A stretch of DNA of 64,000 nt from Marsupella aquatica (lineage: Eukaryota; Marchantiophyta), in assembly GCA_973895155.1 (NCBI GenBank), contig OZ316894.1, positions 16,926,001-16,990,000 on the forward strand, written 5' to 3'. The number at the start of each line of letters is the position of its first letter. Within the stretch, counting starts at the first letter, position 1. A program made the position numbers and the translations under genes. Shown here piece by piece: positions 37,157 to 49,733 of this stretch. The notes under the pieces were generated by a model. The model was not told the DNA's origin, made no database searches, and saw nothing but the letters and a program-made list of their open reading frames with translations.

Positions 37157-40100
37157 CTACCTTCCGGAACTTTGCTCAAGGCCTCTCTTCGAGAGACTCG
37201 ATGCAGTCCGCTGCATCTCTTTGCGACACCGTTGAAAAATGTTATCATACAAAATGTCGAACTTAACACCTGCTCTATCCCTATCTATAATAAAGGTAAT
37301 ATGATCGGCTTCAATTACTTCATAATACCTGCATGCCAAAACAATGCCCCGCGTATAATCAGCACTAGGTCCGACTTCACTTGCGGCCTGTAGAAAATGC
37401 TAAAATGTAGTACTTTATCTCCACTTCCGAATTTGGTCACGCAACTGCCCAAGCAGATATTTGTTCCACGTTGATCATGCTTAAACATTCGACATCCAAA
37501 ATAATACTCACCAGATCCCCGGTTTTGCAACATGTCCATCTTTGATGAGGTCCGGTCCCCACCGCTGATTAGGATGAGGTGTAGGAAGAGCAGGGAAGAG
37601 CTGAGATATCGTGTTCAAAGCGCCATCATTATCTTTCCACTCTTCGTCTCTGTACATTGGTTTCAGAAGGGACAATTTTAGATTAGGTCTCAAGCACATT
37701 TCTTGAGTTAATACACCCGTACTGAAACGACCAAGTTCATCTAGATCAGCTTTCATGACCCATACGAATGCAAGAAGAGGCATTACTAAGCTGATTTGAC
37801 CTAAGCACCAACAACAGTCCTTCGACATCGGCTTACTGAGATGTCCGCACCTGTAACCCTCATAGGGAGGAGTTTTAAACTTCCAGAGGCAGATTTGCCA
37901 GGACCTTAGAAAAAGCAACGGGTGGATTCCCCCGAAAAAGCTTGGAACAGTCCAACCCCAAAGCTTTATGGTCTTCTTCGTTGCGTGACTGCAAGATCAA
38001 CATCAGGATAGAAATGAATCAAATATTGTTCGCTCCTTTTCCAAGAACACACTTCCTCCATCACGATCTGCTTGGCAATTTTCTTGTCCTGTAGTTTTTT
38101 CTAATTAATCAGAAACAGCCTAGCCAATTGACGAGCCCTACTCGCAATCCACCTGGAATCTCTTCCATTCACTTCCAATTCAAATCTCTGCAGTGCTATC
38201 TACCAGTTTAATCATGGTGGATTACCTGAAGTAATAAGTGTTGGGATAAGTTTTCACTCTGGAGTTGAACTTGATAGCTGAATGAATGCTCAAGTCAGGT
38301 AAAATCCAATTCGAATATGCAAATGGGCCCGTCTGGCCCATCAATAAGCTAATCAAGCCTCTGAAGCCAATCTTCCGCCTGCTCAAATTGTAGTGATCAA
38401 ATCCAAAAGAATAGTATTGTTTCAATGCTGGAATGTCCAGCCACTCGTACACGAGAACGCCCACACGCAATATTTGTAGCAAGCACAACGTCTGCAGTTT
38501 CCGGCCATCATCCTCGCTGCAAGAGTAACCACTTGATGTCAGGTGCTGCATTGGAGATATCCGAATTCGAGTGCGAAGACAAAATTAAAAAACAAAGCCG
38601 AACATCACCACGATAAAGTCTCGCAGAACAGGAATCCAGAGGAAGTCACAACGCCCAAGAAATGCCAGATCCGTTGGTCAAATTAAAATACAACCGATAA
38701 CCTTTCATTATCACACTAAAATGCATCACGCAAAACCTATCTTGACCAATTATAGTATATGCGCACTGACCTAACACCGTCCATGTGAACCCTAGTAGTT
38801 CCATTGAGGGCACCAGATAGTGACGTTATACTCAAAATCCAATCTTCGTTGGTATTTAAATAGCCTGGAAATCCCTGCCACGCACACAATCATGTGCCCG
38901 TCAGAGACTCTCGACAAACGCTTGGAAACAAAGGCCTGGAGAAGCCTGCGACGCACGCAGGTGCTCGTCAGAGACTCTCGACAAACTCTTTTGTTTGAAT
39001 GGAAAATAATGCCAACGGCCATCACAGCGCGGGAAGGACGGGAACACACTGTAGTCACTTTGGACAGAAAATTACCTGTTCAGCTAACAACTGTTGCAAG
39101 CAACGAGAAACCTGGACACCGATGGAGTGTCCAACAATATGAATCGGGTGATTCTCGTTCCATTCGGGATAGTGTCCTGCAATCATGCCATGAAATGTAG
39201 ATGCCAATCAGCTCCCCTGTCCCGCAGTCTCGTTTGGAAACTCTTCGTAACCAAGATACTAGGCAATTCGAGAACATGTGCCTAATCATACTCGCATAAA
39301 TAAAAGGATCTATCTAGATTTGCCCTCCTCTCTTCTGTCCCGCCCCCTAAAATCCAGTGGTCACGGGGAGGACAGTTCGGCACGGGTCGCTCGTCTGGGT
39401 GAAGCACTCGTATTAGTACTCGTAGCAGAAGTAACTGCTCGTCAAGGAAAATCAACCTATACAACTTGGACAGCGATCAAGAGGTCATTTCCAAGCCTGA
39501 AGGAAGCTTGCTTCTTACCTTGTGCGTACGTCCGGCCAAAACGCGAGTGGCCATGATGTTGGGCACGCATACCATAGTCGACGGTCCCTCCCTTCAGATA
39601 ATAAAATAGGTCGACGGCCCTGGAGGCAAACGACAGTGCACACGCTATGAGCTTCTTTCTTTCCCTTACTCGAATAAGCGAGCATCCTGTATCACTATGG
39701 GCATGCCCCACGAAAAGATGACTATATTGTGGGCCAGGAAGTTGATGAAGTTAGGCACAGTCCCATCACAGAGACAAATGGAGAAACCATCCAAACGACC
39801 TACCGAAGGCACGGACTGTTCCAACTGTAGTAACTCACATAATCTTGCTTCATGTACTTCCCTGCGATGGATTTTAACTCTTACCGGTCATGAATACTGG
39901 TCAAGGGGCCAAGATCAGGAACTAGAACTTTATCATCCTTCAGTTCTGCGCCGGCCCAGTAAGAGAGACGTCCAAATTTCTGAATAAACGCAAGCAGGTT
40001 CCAAGGTTAACGGTTGCCTACAAGAGAGACGCCACACCTAAGTACTTCCGGGGGACATGCGGACGAAGTGAGGTCGAAATATTGCACCAAACATAAAAAT

Positions 40101-40635
40101 CTGTGTTCGAATTTATCTTCGAACGGATGAGAAAGAAGCTCGCTATCCTCGATCATACTAGCTGACAAGGGATCGATAACCATCCAATGCAAGTAAGGTG
40201 AAGTATGTCCTCAGACATAGCAGTCCATAAATCAAACACGAAAACATTTGCCGGTGGATGGAGAGAGTCTCGTACCCCTTTTCCAAAACCAAATATGCCA
40301 TGAACCATCACGATTGGAGCCTTAGTGTGAACATCCAAAGAAGAGATTGCCGAGGCACTCTTATTCCGATCGAGCGCAGAAGAGTCGCTCGACAATTCTA
40401 CTGTGTTCCCGTCTACAGCCGGAAATCCTCCAGAAACCAAAAGGGGCATCACCTTGCCGGATCTTTTGAGCTTCTCCTCCGTCAGGAATCCGACAATGTC
40501 CAGGAGAATCACCGTGGCACTCATCCATATTGCATATATGGCGTGAACTAATATGCTAGCGCATAACTCCACCATTGTGACAAGTATGTACAGTTGCAAG
40601 CGGATTGCCATTCTGTTTCTCAGGTTCTGCAACAT
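37157..40635 (-). CDS. Membrane-anchored lipase-like alpha/beta-hydrolase
   Basis: Probable serine esterase or lipase of the plant family that includes Arabidopsis At1g10740 and At1g23330; its substrate is unknown to me. Nine exons: 40635-40276, 39979-39885, 39619-39519, 39176-39076, 38874-38771, 38516-38226, 37988-37851, 37649-37512, 37328-37157. All are GT-AG and give 499 residues, slightly longer than the Arabidopsis proteins. Residues about 9-48 form a hydrophobic N-terminal anchor. The oxyanion motif HGIFGFGKG is at 112-120. FYYLKGGTVDYG follows, and the nucleophile elbow is GHSIG with Ser203 (usually GHSAG). TSLSGALNGTTR lies downstream, and EADHITF near the C-terminus supplies a likely catalytic His452. 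The ATG is the first after an in-frame TAG. Confidence 0.93.
38863..38990 (-). repeat. 71-bp duplication copying a lipase splice acceptor
   Basis: Within lipase intron 4, units beginning at 38863 and 38934 share GCCTGG, GCACGCA or GCACACA, and GTCAGAGACTCTCGACAAAC. On the coding strand each unit carries a pyrimidine/GT-rich run, GCAG, and then TCCAGGC, so the exon 5 acceptor at 38875 has a near copy about 71 bases upstream in the transcript. Confidence 0.75.
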
Positions 40636-41176
40636 TCCAGCAAGACCCACACTCCGTCCTCGAGCTATACAACAGAATTTTTGTTCGACAGGAGTCGAAC
40701 ACTGCGAATTGGAGGGTGGACGCTATTCCCAGCCCGGCCTCCCCTGCTTGCCACTGAGTCCTCCACTGAGTCCTCCCTTCAATGGAAACGCGCTGGAAGG
40801 GCGGAGCGATAATCAGACCTGCCAATCTGAAGAAGATGCTCCGTGACACGAGCAATGGCCGACAGCATAGCACAGCGCAGAGCAGGAAGGCACGCCAAGT
40901 AAGAGAAGTAAAGGGAAAAAGAATGAGACGAGAATGAAAGGCCAGCAGGAAGCGGGCGAGCGGAGCGCCTCCAGAGCATCACACTCGCTCCCTCGCTGTT
41001 ATGAACAAGATGCCCCACACACGGGACAAGCAGGGTCGCAGGGAGTGGTCATGCCCCAACCAAGGATGAGAAGATGCCGCCGGGAAACATCTGTTCGCTT
41101 GCTCTCAAAGCAGCAGAAGGTCACTCTACTGCTCACTGTCGCTCGTCGATCATTCTATTCTTCTCTGCTCTGCTCT

Positions 41177-41196
41177 GCTCTCTCTCTCTCTCTCTC
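41177..41196. repeat. (CT)n microsatellite
   Basis: Ten CT units, preceded by three CTCTG-type pentamers. On the minus strand this is a GA run of the kind common in plant 5' leaders, and it lies 540 bases upstream of the lipase ATG. Confidence 0.8.
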
Positions 41197-41639
41197 AGCT
41201 CCGATGGGACCAGCACTATCACAGACTGGATCACAGGAGAGTTCGGACCAGCGTCAACGAAAAGACGGAACTACTGTAGGAGCCAGCGCATCCAAACTTC
41301 CACCTGGGGCACGGCAGTCCTGCCCCGTGTGGTCTACAGTGGTCGCAAGCCGGGCCCTCAAGCTCGATGGACTTCTAGCGTACACCATCACAAGCAAACC
41401 AGGAGACCGATTCGAGCTGCTTAAAAAATGCCTGTTCCCCTCCTCCTCCACCTCCTCCACTTCCTCGAGGAAACACCCCCACAAAGCAACTGTACAGAGA
41501 ACGACAAATTATCGGCTAGACCGTGAATCATTCCTCCAATAGTCCAATGCGCACACAGAATGTCAAATCCACCGCGCAGAAAAACAGAAAAGTACCGACC
41601 GAAAGTAGCTCACGCATTAATTAACGGAAGTCACCGACT

Positions 41640-42217
41640 CACCGGTCCAGTCCTCCTCTGCTGCTCTGCAGCTTGGGAAATTCGGGTAGAAGTACCGGCA
41701 TGAAACGCTTCCAATTAGGTACACGGTACTTTTGTACGTTGGGGCTCTTGCCCCATATCTCGATTTGCTGGCCGTCCTGCCAGAGGGACACAGGCGGAGG
41801 ACTGGAGGAGAGTGGTGGCGATGGTGGTGGAGAGGTGCGCAATAATAATAATAAATTCACTGCGGTGGAGGTGGTTGCGGACTCCTGGCGCTGACCAGAA
41901 TGATGGTGCGCACGAAACGGACTTCTCTTCAATGCTGTCCACAATTCCATATTCCACTCCCTCTTTCCAGAATTCCATATTCCCTCCTCATCAGGAGACT
42001 CGTCACTCGTCAGCGACGACACTTTCGAATTGCCTCGTCTCCCTTCGCCGGCGGTCTCCCGTTCGGACTTCGGAGACCGTTGCTTCGAAGGATCCGCCAT
42101 AGCTGATCCGCCATCGCGTCGATGATTTCCCCTGCTTCTCAAACTGACACCAGTTGTTGTAGATTTTGAAACCGGTACATTGTCGTTTTGTTTGGTGATA
42201 AATAATTTTATTGTCAT
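41640..42217 (-). CDS. Putative 5' exon upstream of the lipase
   Basis: An open frame of 192 codons (a second ATG at 42100 begins MADPSKQRSPKSER) ends in a strong donor, CG then GTGAGT, at 41639. The peptide is basic, Ser/Pro-rich and not recognised. A TATA run lies just upstream. It could be a spliced leader exon of the lipase transcript: joined to the acceptor near 40836 it would continue to a stop at 40556, overlapping the lipase ATG in another frame. It might also be a separate small gene. GA-rich sequence between 40.8 and 41.3 kb could be an alternative lipase leader. Confidence 0.35.
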
Positions 42218-42255
42218 CTGAATCCGCGTATGAAAGGTAAATTTTCAACAGACCA

Positions 42256-42276
42256 AAAAATATATATATATATTTA
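42256..42276 (-). promoter_or_regulatory. TATA-like (TA)n run
   Basis: A (TA)7 run followed by TTTAAA lies about 40 bases upstream, on the minus strand, of the first ATG of the putative leader exon at 42217. This is suitable spacing for a TATA box, but a simple TA repeat is an equal explanation. Confidence 0.35.
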
Positions 42277-42371
42277 AAATGCTTTTGACTCTCAAGCAGC
42301 GAACAAATTCGAGGGGTATATGCTGCGAAATAGTCTACCCCATAGGTCCCCAAGGCAATTTTGCTACAAAT

Positions 42372-42490
42372 AAGATTCTGTACATATAATTTTACTTGGT
42401 TGCCTTGAAATCCAAAGTAGATCCATCAAAGAAGATTCTGTACATATAATTTATTTTTTTGCCTTGAAACCAAAAGTAATCCATCCAACA
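42372..42490. repeat. 60-bp tandem duplication
   Basis: Units starting at 42372 and 42432 share AAGATTCTGTACATATAATTT, then TTGCCTTGAAA and AAAGTA-ATCCATC. From 42491 to 44060 there is no gene I can support, only short chance frames. Confidence 0.85.
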
Positions 42491-44060
42491 ACATAGTATA
42501 GACCGCCAACTCCTGAAGCATGCACTTGTAGGTCACAAGGGGGTCATAGGGATCCAAGAGAGACCTAGACCAGGAGGGACAGAAGGTTGAACCAGAACCC
42601 CAAAGCTGACCAGTCAAGGCACCAGTCAAGACCTAAAGACAAACCAGGACTCCCACCACTACACCCCACTCACACACACATACCCTCCACAACCCTTGCA
42701 TGTGGACGTGAACCCTGTGACCTCTCAGATATAGGCCTATACTCTGGCCAATTGACCAAAGCCAATTGGTTTGTACATATGATGTTTTTTGTTGATATCT
42801 ACTTGCATGGTCCATTGTGTGTTTCCCACCATAGTCCACTGCATCAGAGCATGCCATATGTGCATGTGGGGTATGGGTGTTCCATGCAGTTGTGGGGTTC
42901 AACTGCAATGCTGCCATGTTTCTTTTGAGAGAGAGGGGGGCTCCGCCTTATCCTGATTAGATATAGTCTATTGAGTGGAAGCCAAATTTTCTAGTGTTGA
43001 GACCAAACACAACGGAGGATAGCGGTTGTCAGAGACAGAGACCTAATAACCATTGCGGGTGGGATTCTGGACAACTCCAATATAAATACAATTTCATGTC
43101 TGAATCACCTTGTGTCAAACAGATATGCTAATAATATTTTTTCGAGTTACCAAAATTAATTTCTGATAGTTAGATCTTGGTAGGTTTAAGGAATATTGCC
43201 AGATTTTTTGCCAATTGCAGACAAAAACAACAACTAAAAGACAGCTGGACCTAGCACTTGAAGAGTGCCCACCTTGGTTAGTTTTTCTAGAGAAGGCCAT
43301 GGGTGGGCCAGATGCTGATGAATTTCAAGTTGCCAGATGTAATCTCAGTCACCCATGATAAAGACCAAAGAGGAGTGATCAACTTGTTAAACCCTCTTTC
43401 TGAACTTTCATTACAAGCCATAATCTCTTACTATGGAAATCTCACACCAGCCTGGTGGCGAGATCCCTAAATTGTATTTTATTTTACGAGTACACAGCTC
43501 CTCCTGAGCATAGCATGGTTGCGAGATGCTCAAATGAATGAACAAAGTTTCTAAAAGTTGTGACTTGGGTTTATGCTCAGTAACACATCCCGTTTTGAGG
43601 GACTACCTGATTTGAAAATGAACATTCACTGACTGGGGAATGTGGATGATAACCCATCCCCTTTAGAAGTTTATGGACTACACATTTTCCAGCTTGTAAA
43701 TAGAAGTCCATTTATTTGAACACCCATCTTGGATATGGTACATTGTAGGAAGTAAACAAATTTGTGTTTGTCCTTCTAACCACTTGAGAATAAATTGTGG
43801 ATGCAAGATTTGCAGAGCACCATAAACTCCTGTAGGGAATGTTTCTTTGGTACCTGCCTTAAGAATTTGGGGCATGACCCTGCAGGTGAGGCCACAAAAC
43901 CCCAATGTCAGCCTGGCCTGGGGATCCACATATTTAGACTTTCAAAAAATCATTTGGGCCTTTATGCTCAGTAACTCATTCTCAGCGGACAGCTGGGGCG
44001 TAATAAACTGTAAACCCCTTGGCTAACCACCCTTGGTTCTAGCCCATTATCCGCAAGTGG

Positions 44061-44242
44061 GGATGGATGACCCCACCCTGTCTAGCAAGTCTTAGAGGAT
44101 ATCATTTTCATTCCTCTTGGGACTTTTGACATGCTCTAAAGAGTGGGTTTAGGGATGGGTTACCCTACCCTTTGTAGAAGAGTATTGGAGGATGTTATTT
44201 TCCATTCCTCTTGGGGCTTTGACATGCATTATAGATTGGGTG
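44061..44242. repeat. 92-bp tandem duplication, diverged
   Basis: Units near 44061 and 44153 share GGATG, ACCC-ACCCT, GGAT-T-ATTTT, CATTCCTCTTGGG and TTTGACATGC. The flanks 43480-44060 hold further degenerate echoes (TTTATGCTCAGTAAC occurs twice). 44243-45449 shows nothing. Confidence 0.65.
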
Positions 44243-45449
44243 CTTTCGTATAACTTACTATTCTCCTCAAGGTGTATTTCATTTACTGACAAAACAGGTA
44301 CAGTACTTCAACTAGTGGGTTTGCAAGGGGCAAGTGTGGCAAGTCATACGGTGCATCATTCTCTCTAGATATGCCACAATGGGACACTTAACCTTCTTGA
44401 AGTACAAGGTCATTAAGATGTCAAATTCTCTACGGCTTCCTAGAGTACTACATTCAATGATTTGTAAATCGGTACACTGTAGTTGTCATCAACGTGAATG
44501 CACGTAGGGGTCTCAAACGTATAGTTTGATCGACCTTAGCTTAGAAAATGTTATGCACCACCAAAATATATGATCTATAATTTTTTTCGTGATCTATAAC
44601 TTTTTGTCATAAAGATTGGTCATATGCCATGACCATAGTCACTGTACAAGCTACTGTAGTGAAGAAAAATTCAATTAACATAACCCTGTAAAAAAGCTGT
44701 GGTCATTTGTTTATAGCCAAAAGCCTCCATTTGTTATAACCAAATCCCTATCCAGCTTTGAAATGCTCTCTATTAAGTTTAATAGTATTACAAACATCTA
44801 CACACGTTCGGGTTCTCCATGAGCTTTCATCTACGTTAAAGCTTGATATGGTGAGGCTTGAAGTACATATGTAATTGATCACTCTGGCTGTTTTTATATT
44901 GATTACTGAAGCAAATCACTTACTGTGAGTTTAGCAATCGACTATCATCTTGCCATTATTTTTTTGTGTTCGCTTGCAGGATGAAAGTAATCCTTTCTGC
45001 AGCCAAGTTGCTGGATTTACTCACTATAGTTTAGAAAAGCTGACAAGCGACCATATATGAACCAATGGGCTTGTATAGATGTATCTCCTTGCATCTCTCT
45101 TTTCCCATACATATCTTGTTCGGTCCATTTCTATTGCTCCTCTCCAACACTCACTACATTCTCAGGTCACACTGCAAAAATAATGTTCATTATTTATACT
45201 ACAAATATTGAGGTCATTAAAATAAGGATTTGTTCTAGATTTATTCTCTATCCAACGGTTTATTTCGGACTATCACATCAGGGGTCTCAAAGTTTTTTCA
45301 CTTGGCTGAGTTTATCGTAACTACAATCTGAGTGATATATAAGTTTCAAACCCGACTACAGTATCAGGAAAATCTGAGAGCTAACATATCCCCTATGTGT
45401 AAGAAACTGACTCCCAGGCTTGCATGTTACGCCTGCTGGGGGTGTGGAG

Positions 45450-45812
45450 ACTGCTTCACGATCTCAACCAGAGTTTCACGCATCTGGTTAAGCGAATCTG
45501 TGTCAATGCAAGACAGTTCTGTTGGAGCAGAATGAGACAACTTCGAGTTCCCTGCTTCACGACCTCAACCAGAGTTTCACGAATCAATGTCAATGCAACA
45601 CAATTCTGTTGGAGCAGAATGAGACAACTTCGAGTCCACTGCTTCACGACCTCAACCAGAGTTTCACGAATCTATGTCAATACAAGACAGTTAGGTTGGA
45701 GCAGAATGAGACAACTTCGAGTTCACTGCATCACGCCCTCAACCAGAGTTTCACAAATCTGTGTCAATGCAAGAGTTGCAGTTACTGTTTTTCTGGCTTC
45801 ACAGTAGTGATC
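45450..45812 (+). repeat. 87-bp tandem array, four units
   Basis: Units begin near 45450, 45551, 45638 and 45725; the first spacing is 101 bases and the next two are 87. Each carries CTGCTTCACGACCTCAACC, AGAGTTTCACGAAT, GTCAATGCAA and GGAGCAGAATGAGACAAC. Because 87 is divisible by three, a plus-strand frame stays open across all units as a 29-residue repeat (SRMRQLRVHCFTTSTRVSR). No start context or homology supports a real protein. Confidence 0.9.
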
Positions 45813-46911
45813 ATCCATCATTTCACCCAGTCCCTTGACATATAACTCTAATGATGAAGTGCAGCGTACCAAGATTCTCCAGAAGTAGAGGTGAGATTCT
45901 GAGAAATTTAGAAAGTCGAGGCAAAGTGAAGAAACAGCTAGGAGCTGCTAGTTCTCGGAGTTGCTAGTGATAGTCGGGGAGATCATTGATCTGAGATGAA
46001 GTGTTAGCTTTGCTGAAATGACCATATTGTCCAGTCTCCTTTATTTGACAATGTCATCACATTAGACCTCTGGCGGAACTACATTCAGTCAGTAAAGCTC
46101 ACTATTTCTCACCAACGAAAGGCCAATGAAGAGTAGCCACGGTACAATACATCCGAGCTGCCTTAGATAGAATCCACTTAAGTGGGAATAAAAAATATGC
46201 GAACATGCTACAGAGGACATGAAAGAGCAATTATCAAAATCACCAGATACAATACGCATCTGATTTGCACGAGGCAGGCAGCCAATTCCTCTTGGCAATC
46301 TTTTACGAAATATCAAACTCCGTTCATTGGAAACCGTGTCCTGCTAACTTCTCAAACCATTCTTTCTTCTACAGGCCATGGCGACACAACAGCCCCAACC
46401 TCTTCTACCCTATCTTACAACCTTTTGGGGTTAACCCAATTAAATAGCATGAGCATACATAACCAATTAGTCTGAGAGAAGCAGGAGACAAAACTCCCTC
46501 CCAACGATTGGCCACCTTGCTCATGGTGATCATCTGTACACGTTGAAGATTCGGCTAGAAAGCCCTGCAGCAATTCTTCAGTGACGGAGAATAAGGCTAC
46601 ATCGAGGACTGGACCTTGTTGACACAAGCTTGCCGATCTGCAGGTGCTAGCTGTCTGCATCATTTGGCCGGGCTCCTCAGTTGAGTAAGTGGGGTGCTAG
46701 CGTTGTCAGCAAGTGAATTGTTTTTGACTCGCTGAATACACTAGCAGGCTTCGATGGTGGATAAAAATTTCAGATCTGCAGGTGGTAGCCCCTTCCACCG
46801 CATACGTTCTCTGCTTTGGAATATTGAGATGAACGTCAACGAAGCAATTTTGTCCTAGTCCTTTTCACTAAAATACACAGGGCACAGTCCCGACAATGCT
46901 TCCAAAACATA
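45813..46911. other. Gene-poor stretch and NAA60 3' flank
   Basis: No gene is recognised. Part nearest 46911 is presumably NAA60 3' UTR. Short frames on both strands (for example 46663-46415 minus) have no family resemblance. Confidence 0.3.
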
Positions 46912-48808
46912 TCATACACAGCATGTGTCCGTTGAGTTTTGATGATAGGATGGGGACGCGCCGAGGAGCCGAGGACCCTCGTTGCCATTTGGCCATCTCA
47001 ATCCCCTTGCAATGTCTCTCTTCCAGAATATTCTTGAAACCAATGACGAGAAGAACGACTTCACGTAAACACTTGCAGTAGTGAGCATTTCACTGCAAGG
47101 AGAACCACAAGAAATGTCAGTAAACTGAAACGCCTGTAGGGCAAATGTTTTTCGCAAAAAGGTCCAAAACCTTCAAAGCTTACAAACTGCTCTGCAAAAT
47201 TCACTCAGCGCAACGGTGCATACAAAATAGTCCGTCAACATCCAGCTACAACTTGGACGATCATATACACATGAAGGTGTTTCAATTACACTGCAGAGCA
47301 AGGAGAGCGCCCCCCATTCACAAAGTAAATGTAAAGATAGGAATCGTAATGGCGTCCGTTTATGAAATAAAAATTGCGCAGCTTCCGCATGCACTGGAAT
47401 CCGTTCTTCTTGTAGAAATAAATGGCAGAATTGTTGTAAGAGATGACGTGTAAGTAAACAGCTCTGCAAGTTGGAAGACTGGTCGCGTGTTGAATAACTT
47501 TACCGACCAGAGCAGATGCTGCCAAACCAGGTGATATCATTGTCAGAGCACAATCACATGCAAGAAATTAGTGTACATATCTTGGCCAAGACCTTTGTGA
47601 GACAAACCACAGTGGAAGGACATTGCCACCTTTCTTCAAGTGCAAAGGAGTACATTCAAAGCAGTAATTATCTAAGATCACAATAGCTGTGTCGAGATTT
47701 CGAAGTTAGCCTAAAACGAAGCCATTCAATGACGATCGACAACCAAAGCCTAGAAAACTAAGCGCTTTGGTTATAAAAGCTCTCAGAAAGCAGAAAAACC
47801 ATTAAGAGGCTCATGAGGACATACCAATACCAAGGTTCCGATATTGCTTGATTACACCCAAGGTCAGGATATACACGAGGGTACGGTCTGAGTTCAGTAA
47901 CTCACATCCCAGCATATCCACTTCCTGAGAAACATCAAAAAATCTGAATTTTAAATCTCATGAAAATTTGTGCCGACCTAATGTACATTGAGTTTGAATT
48001 TACTTGATGCTTTTAGATCCCTCCACTTCATTCCTTATTTAATGATTGGACCGAGTGTGGGTCTCTGAGTGTTCATGGAAAGGGAAAAAGGACTTACTTC
48101 AATGTCATCGGCAGCAACAACGCGAGCCGTGATAAAGCCAATGAGCTCATCGCATTGCTCATTGGGTCTGTTACTATCAACTGCCGCCCACGAGACAATG
48201 CCATTGCCGTGAACAGCGTTGACAAAAAACTCTAACTCGTACCTGCTACAGGCGTTGGGAGTAAGAACTTCATTGAAGTTGCCTTGGGGCTAACCATAAT
48301 TGATTCTCACATTTTCCAATCAGCATACATGTTTCTAGTGATACATCTCCTGATGTAAAACCGGGTGGAATTGCTCCAGAATGCAACAGTTTCCATTGAA
48401 TATGAAATACACCTTTGGTATGACGCAGGATCTCCAAAAGAAACGGGAGAACATGGTTATCCGTCGATTCCCAGTGGTACAAAAAAGGACTCAGCGTGCA
48501 AAAATAAGTGCATGCACGTACTTGATAGGGAAGAAAGCTTCGTGAACATCTTGTAAGACCTCTAAGTCGAATGGACTGATAGGCCGGTAGGCGATAGCTG
48601 TCGGGCGTGTGACGGTGGTAACTTCGGGCGCTGAAGTTGAGGGAGCGGGACTGGCAGAGTCTGATACTGGTAACGATGGGCCGGGAGCTAGTGCATGACT
48701 GGCCACAACACCGATACCATTATGACCTTTCTGCGATAGTTGCTGTTTAATTTGGAAGTATTGATGATGCATGTGACGTTGGCCAATACCCTGTTCTCCA
48801 AAACCCAT
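46912..48808 (-). CDS. NAA60: GNAT N-terminal acetyltransferase, NAA60/MCC1 type
   Basis: Transfers acetyl from acetyl-CoA to protein N-termini, or to histone as proposed for Arabidopsis MCC1; plant NAA60 is membrane-associated. Five GT-AG exons: 48808-48522, 48242-48098, 47924-47825, 47518-47290, 47092-46912, in phase, 313 residues. Residues 1 to about 70 are low-complexity (Ser, Pro, Ala). The domain starts at YRPISPFDLEVLQ. The acetyl-CoA loop RNLGIA is at 173-178. The YNNSAIYFYKKNGF strand-helix is typical of the family, and YFVNGGRSPCS matches the plant tail. The C-terminus ends TDTCCV; the two Cys could be lipidated, which is inference. The ATG at 48808 is the first Met in a frame open from 48928, so the N-terminus is the least certain part. 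Direct sequence decides NAA60 against MCC1 poorly, as both are close paralogues. Confidence 0.92.
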
Positions 48809-48928
48809 ATCAACGCCCAGCACAATTTTGGAGACACAATCAGTACCGTGCTTATTGAACCTCACATACGGACGATGGTGGCGAGCCAACAACGCAAGGT
48901 ATAAGTCAACAGGGTCTGGTCTGGTCAA

Positions 48929-49564
48929 TCAAACCTAAACTTACGACAATCAACTATGGGGAAGACTATACTCCTGGACTTACAAGTTTACAGGGCCGGA
49001 ATCATCGAAATGGCTCACGAAATTTGCAAGAACTGCTTACTTACGACATACCAACAAAATTGTTCAACCTGACTATGTTCCCATTATGCTATCTCAGCGC
49101 CTTCACAGACAAGACGTCTGTGTCAGTAATTACAGTACCTCGCTAGAGCTGCGAAGGGTCAAACCAGAGTGACTTCCATTGCAAGCGATAAACTCAATCC
49201 ATTCACCCAATCCATTCACTCAATTCATTCATCCAATCATTCACTGACCGATCAATCAATCCATCCGAAACATCCCGGCAATCAAACGAGAGCAACTTCT
49301 ACCATGCCTTCACTCTCTCTACATTTCACTCAATCATTCGAATCAGTCGCCCATCCAAACAGTCTCCTTCTGGAACTCTCGGGGAAAGGGGACAAGCAAG
49401 GTCCGGACCTGGTGTCCTGCATCCATGAGCGGCACCATCCATGGAATTGTACTGAGCTGCTGCTTCGATTGCAGAAGTACCGCAACGCCCACAAAGCTCC
49501 GTCACCGCAACCATGCGTAAAAAACGAGAGTTGGAAAACAAGCATAGCAAAGCGAAGGAGAGGA
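48929..49564. other. NAA60 upstream region with CATTCA-type simple repeat
   Basis: Presumed promoter and leader. A degenerate run of CAATCCATTCA-like units lies at about 49193-49266. No TATA box stands out and no other gene is seen. Confidence 0.4.
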
Positions 49565-49733
49565 GACCAGAAAAGAAAGAGTGGAAGGACAAGGAAAGGA
49601 AAAGAAAAGAGTCAATACGACAATATAAATAATACCTTGCCATTTGTTTTTTCGAATAGGATAATGTCCTGACCAGAAAAGCAAGAGTGGAAGGACAAGG
49701 AAAGGAAAAGAAAGAGTCAATATGACAATATAA

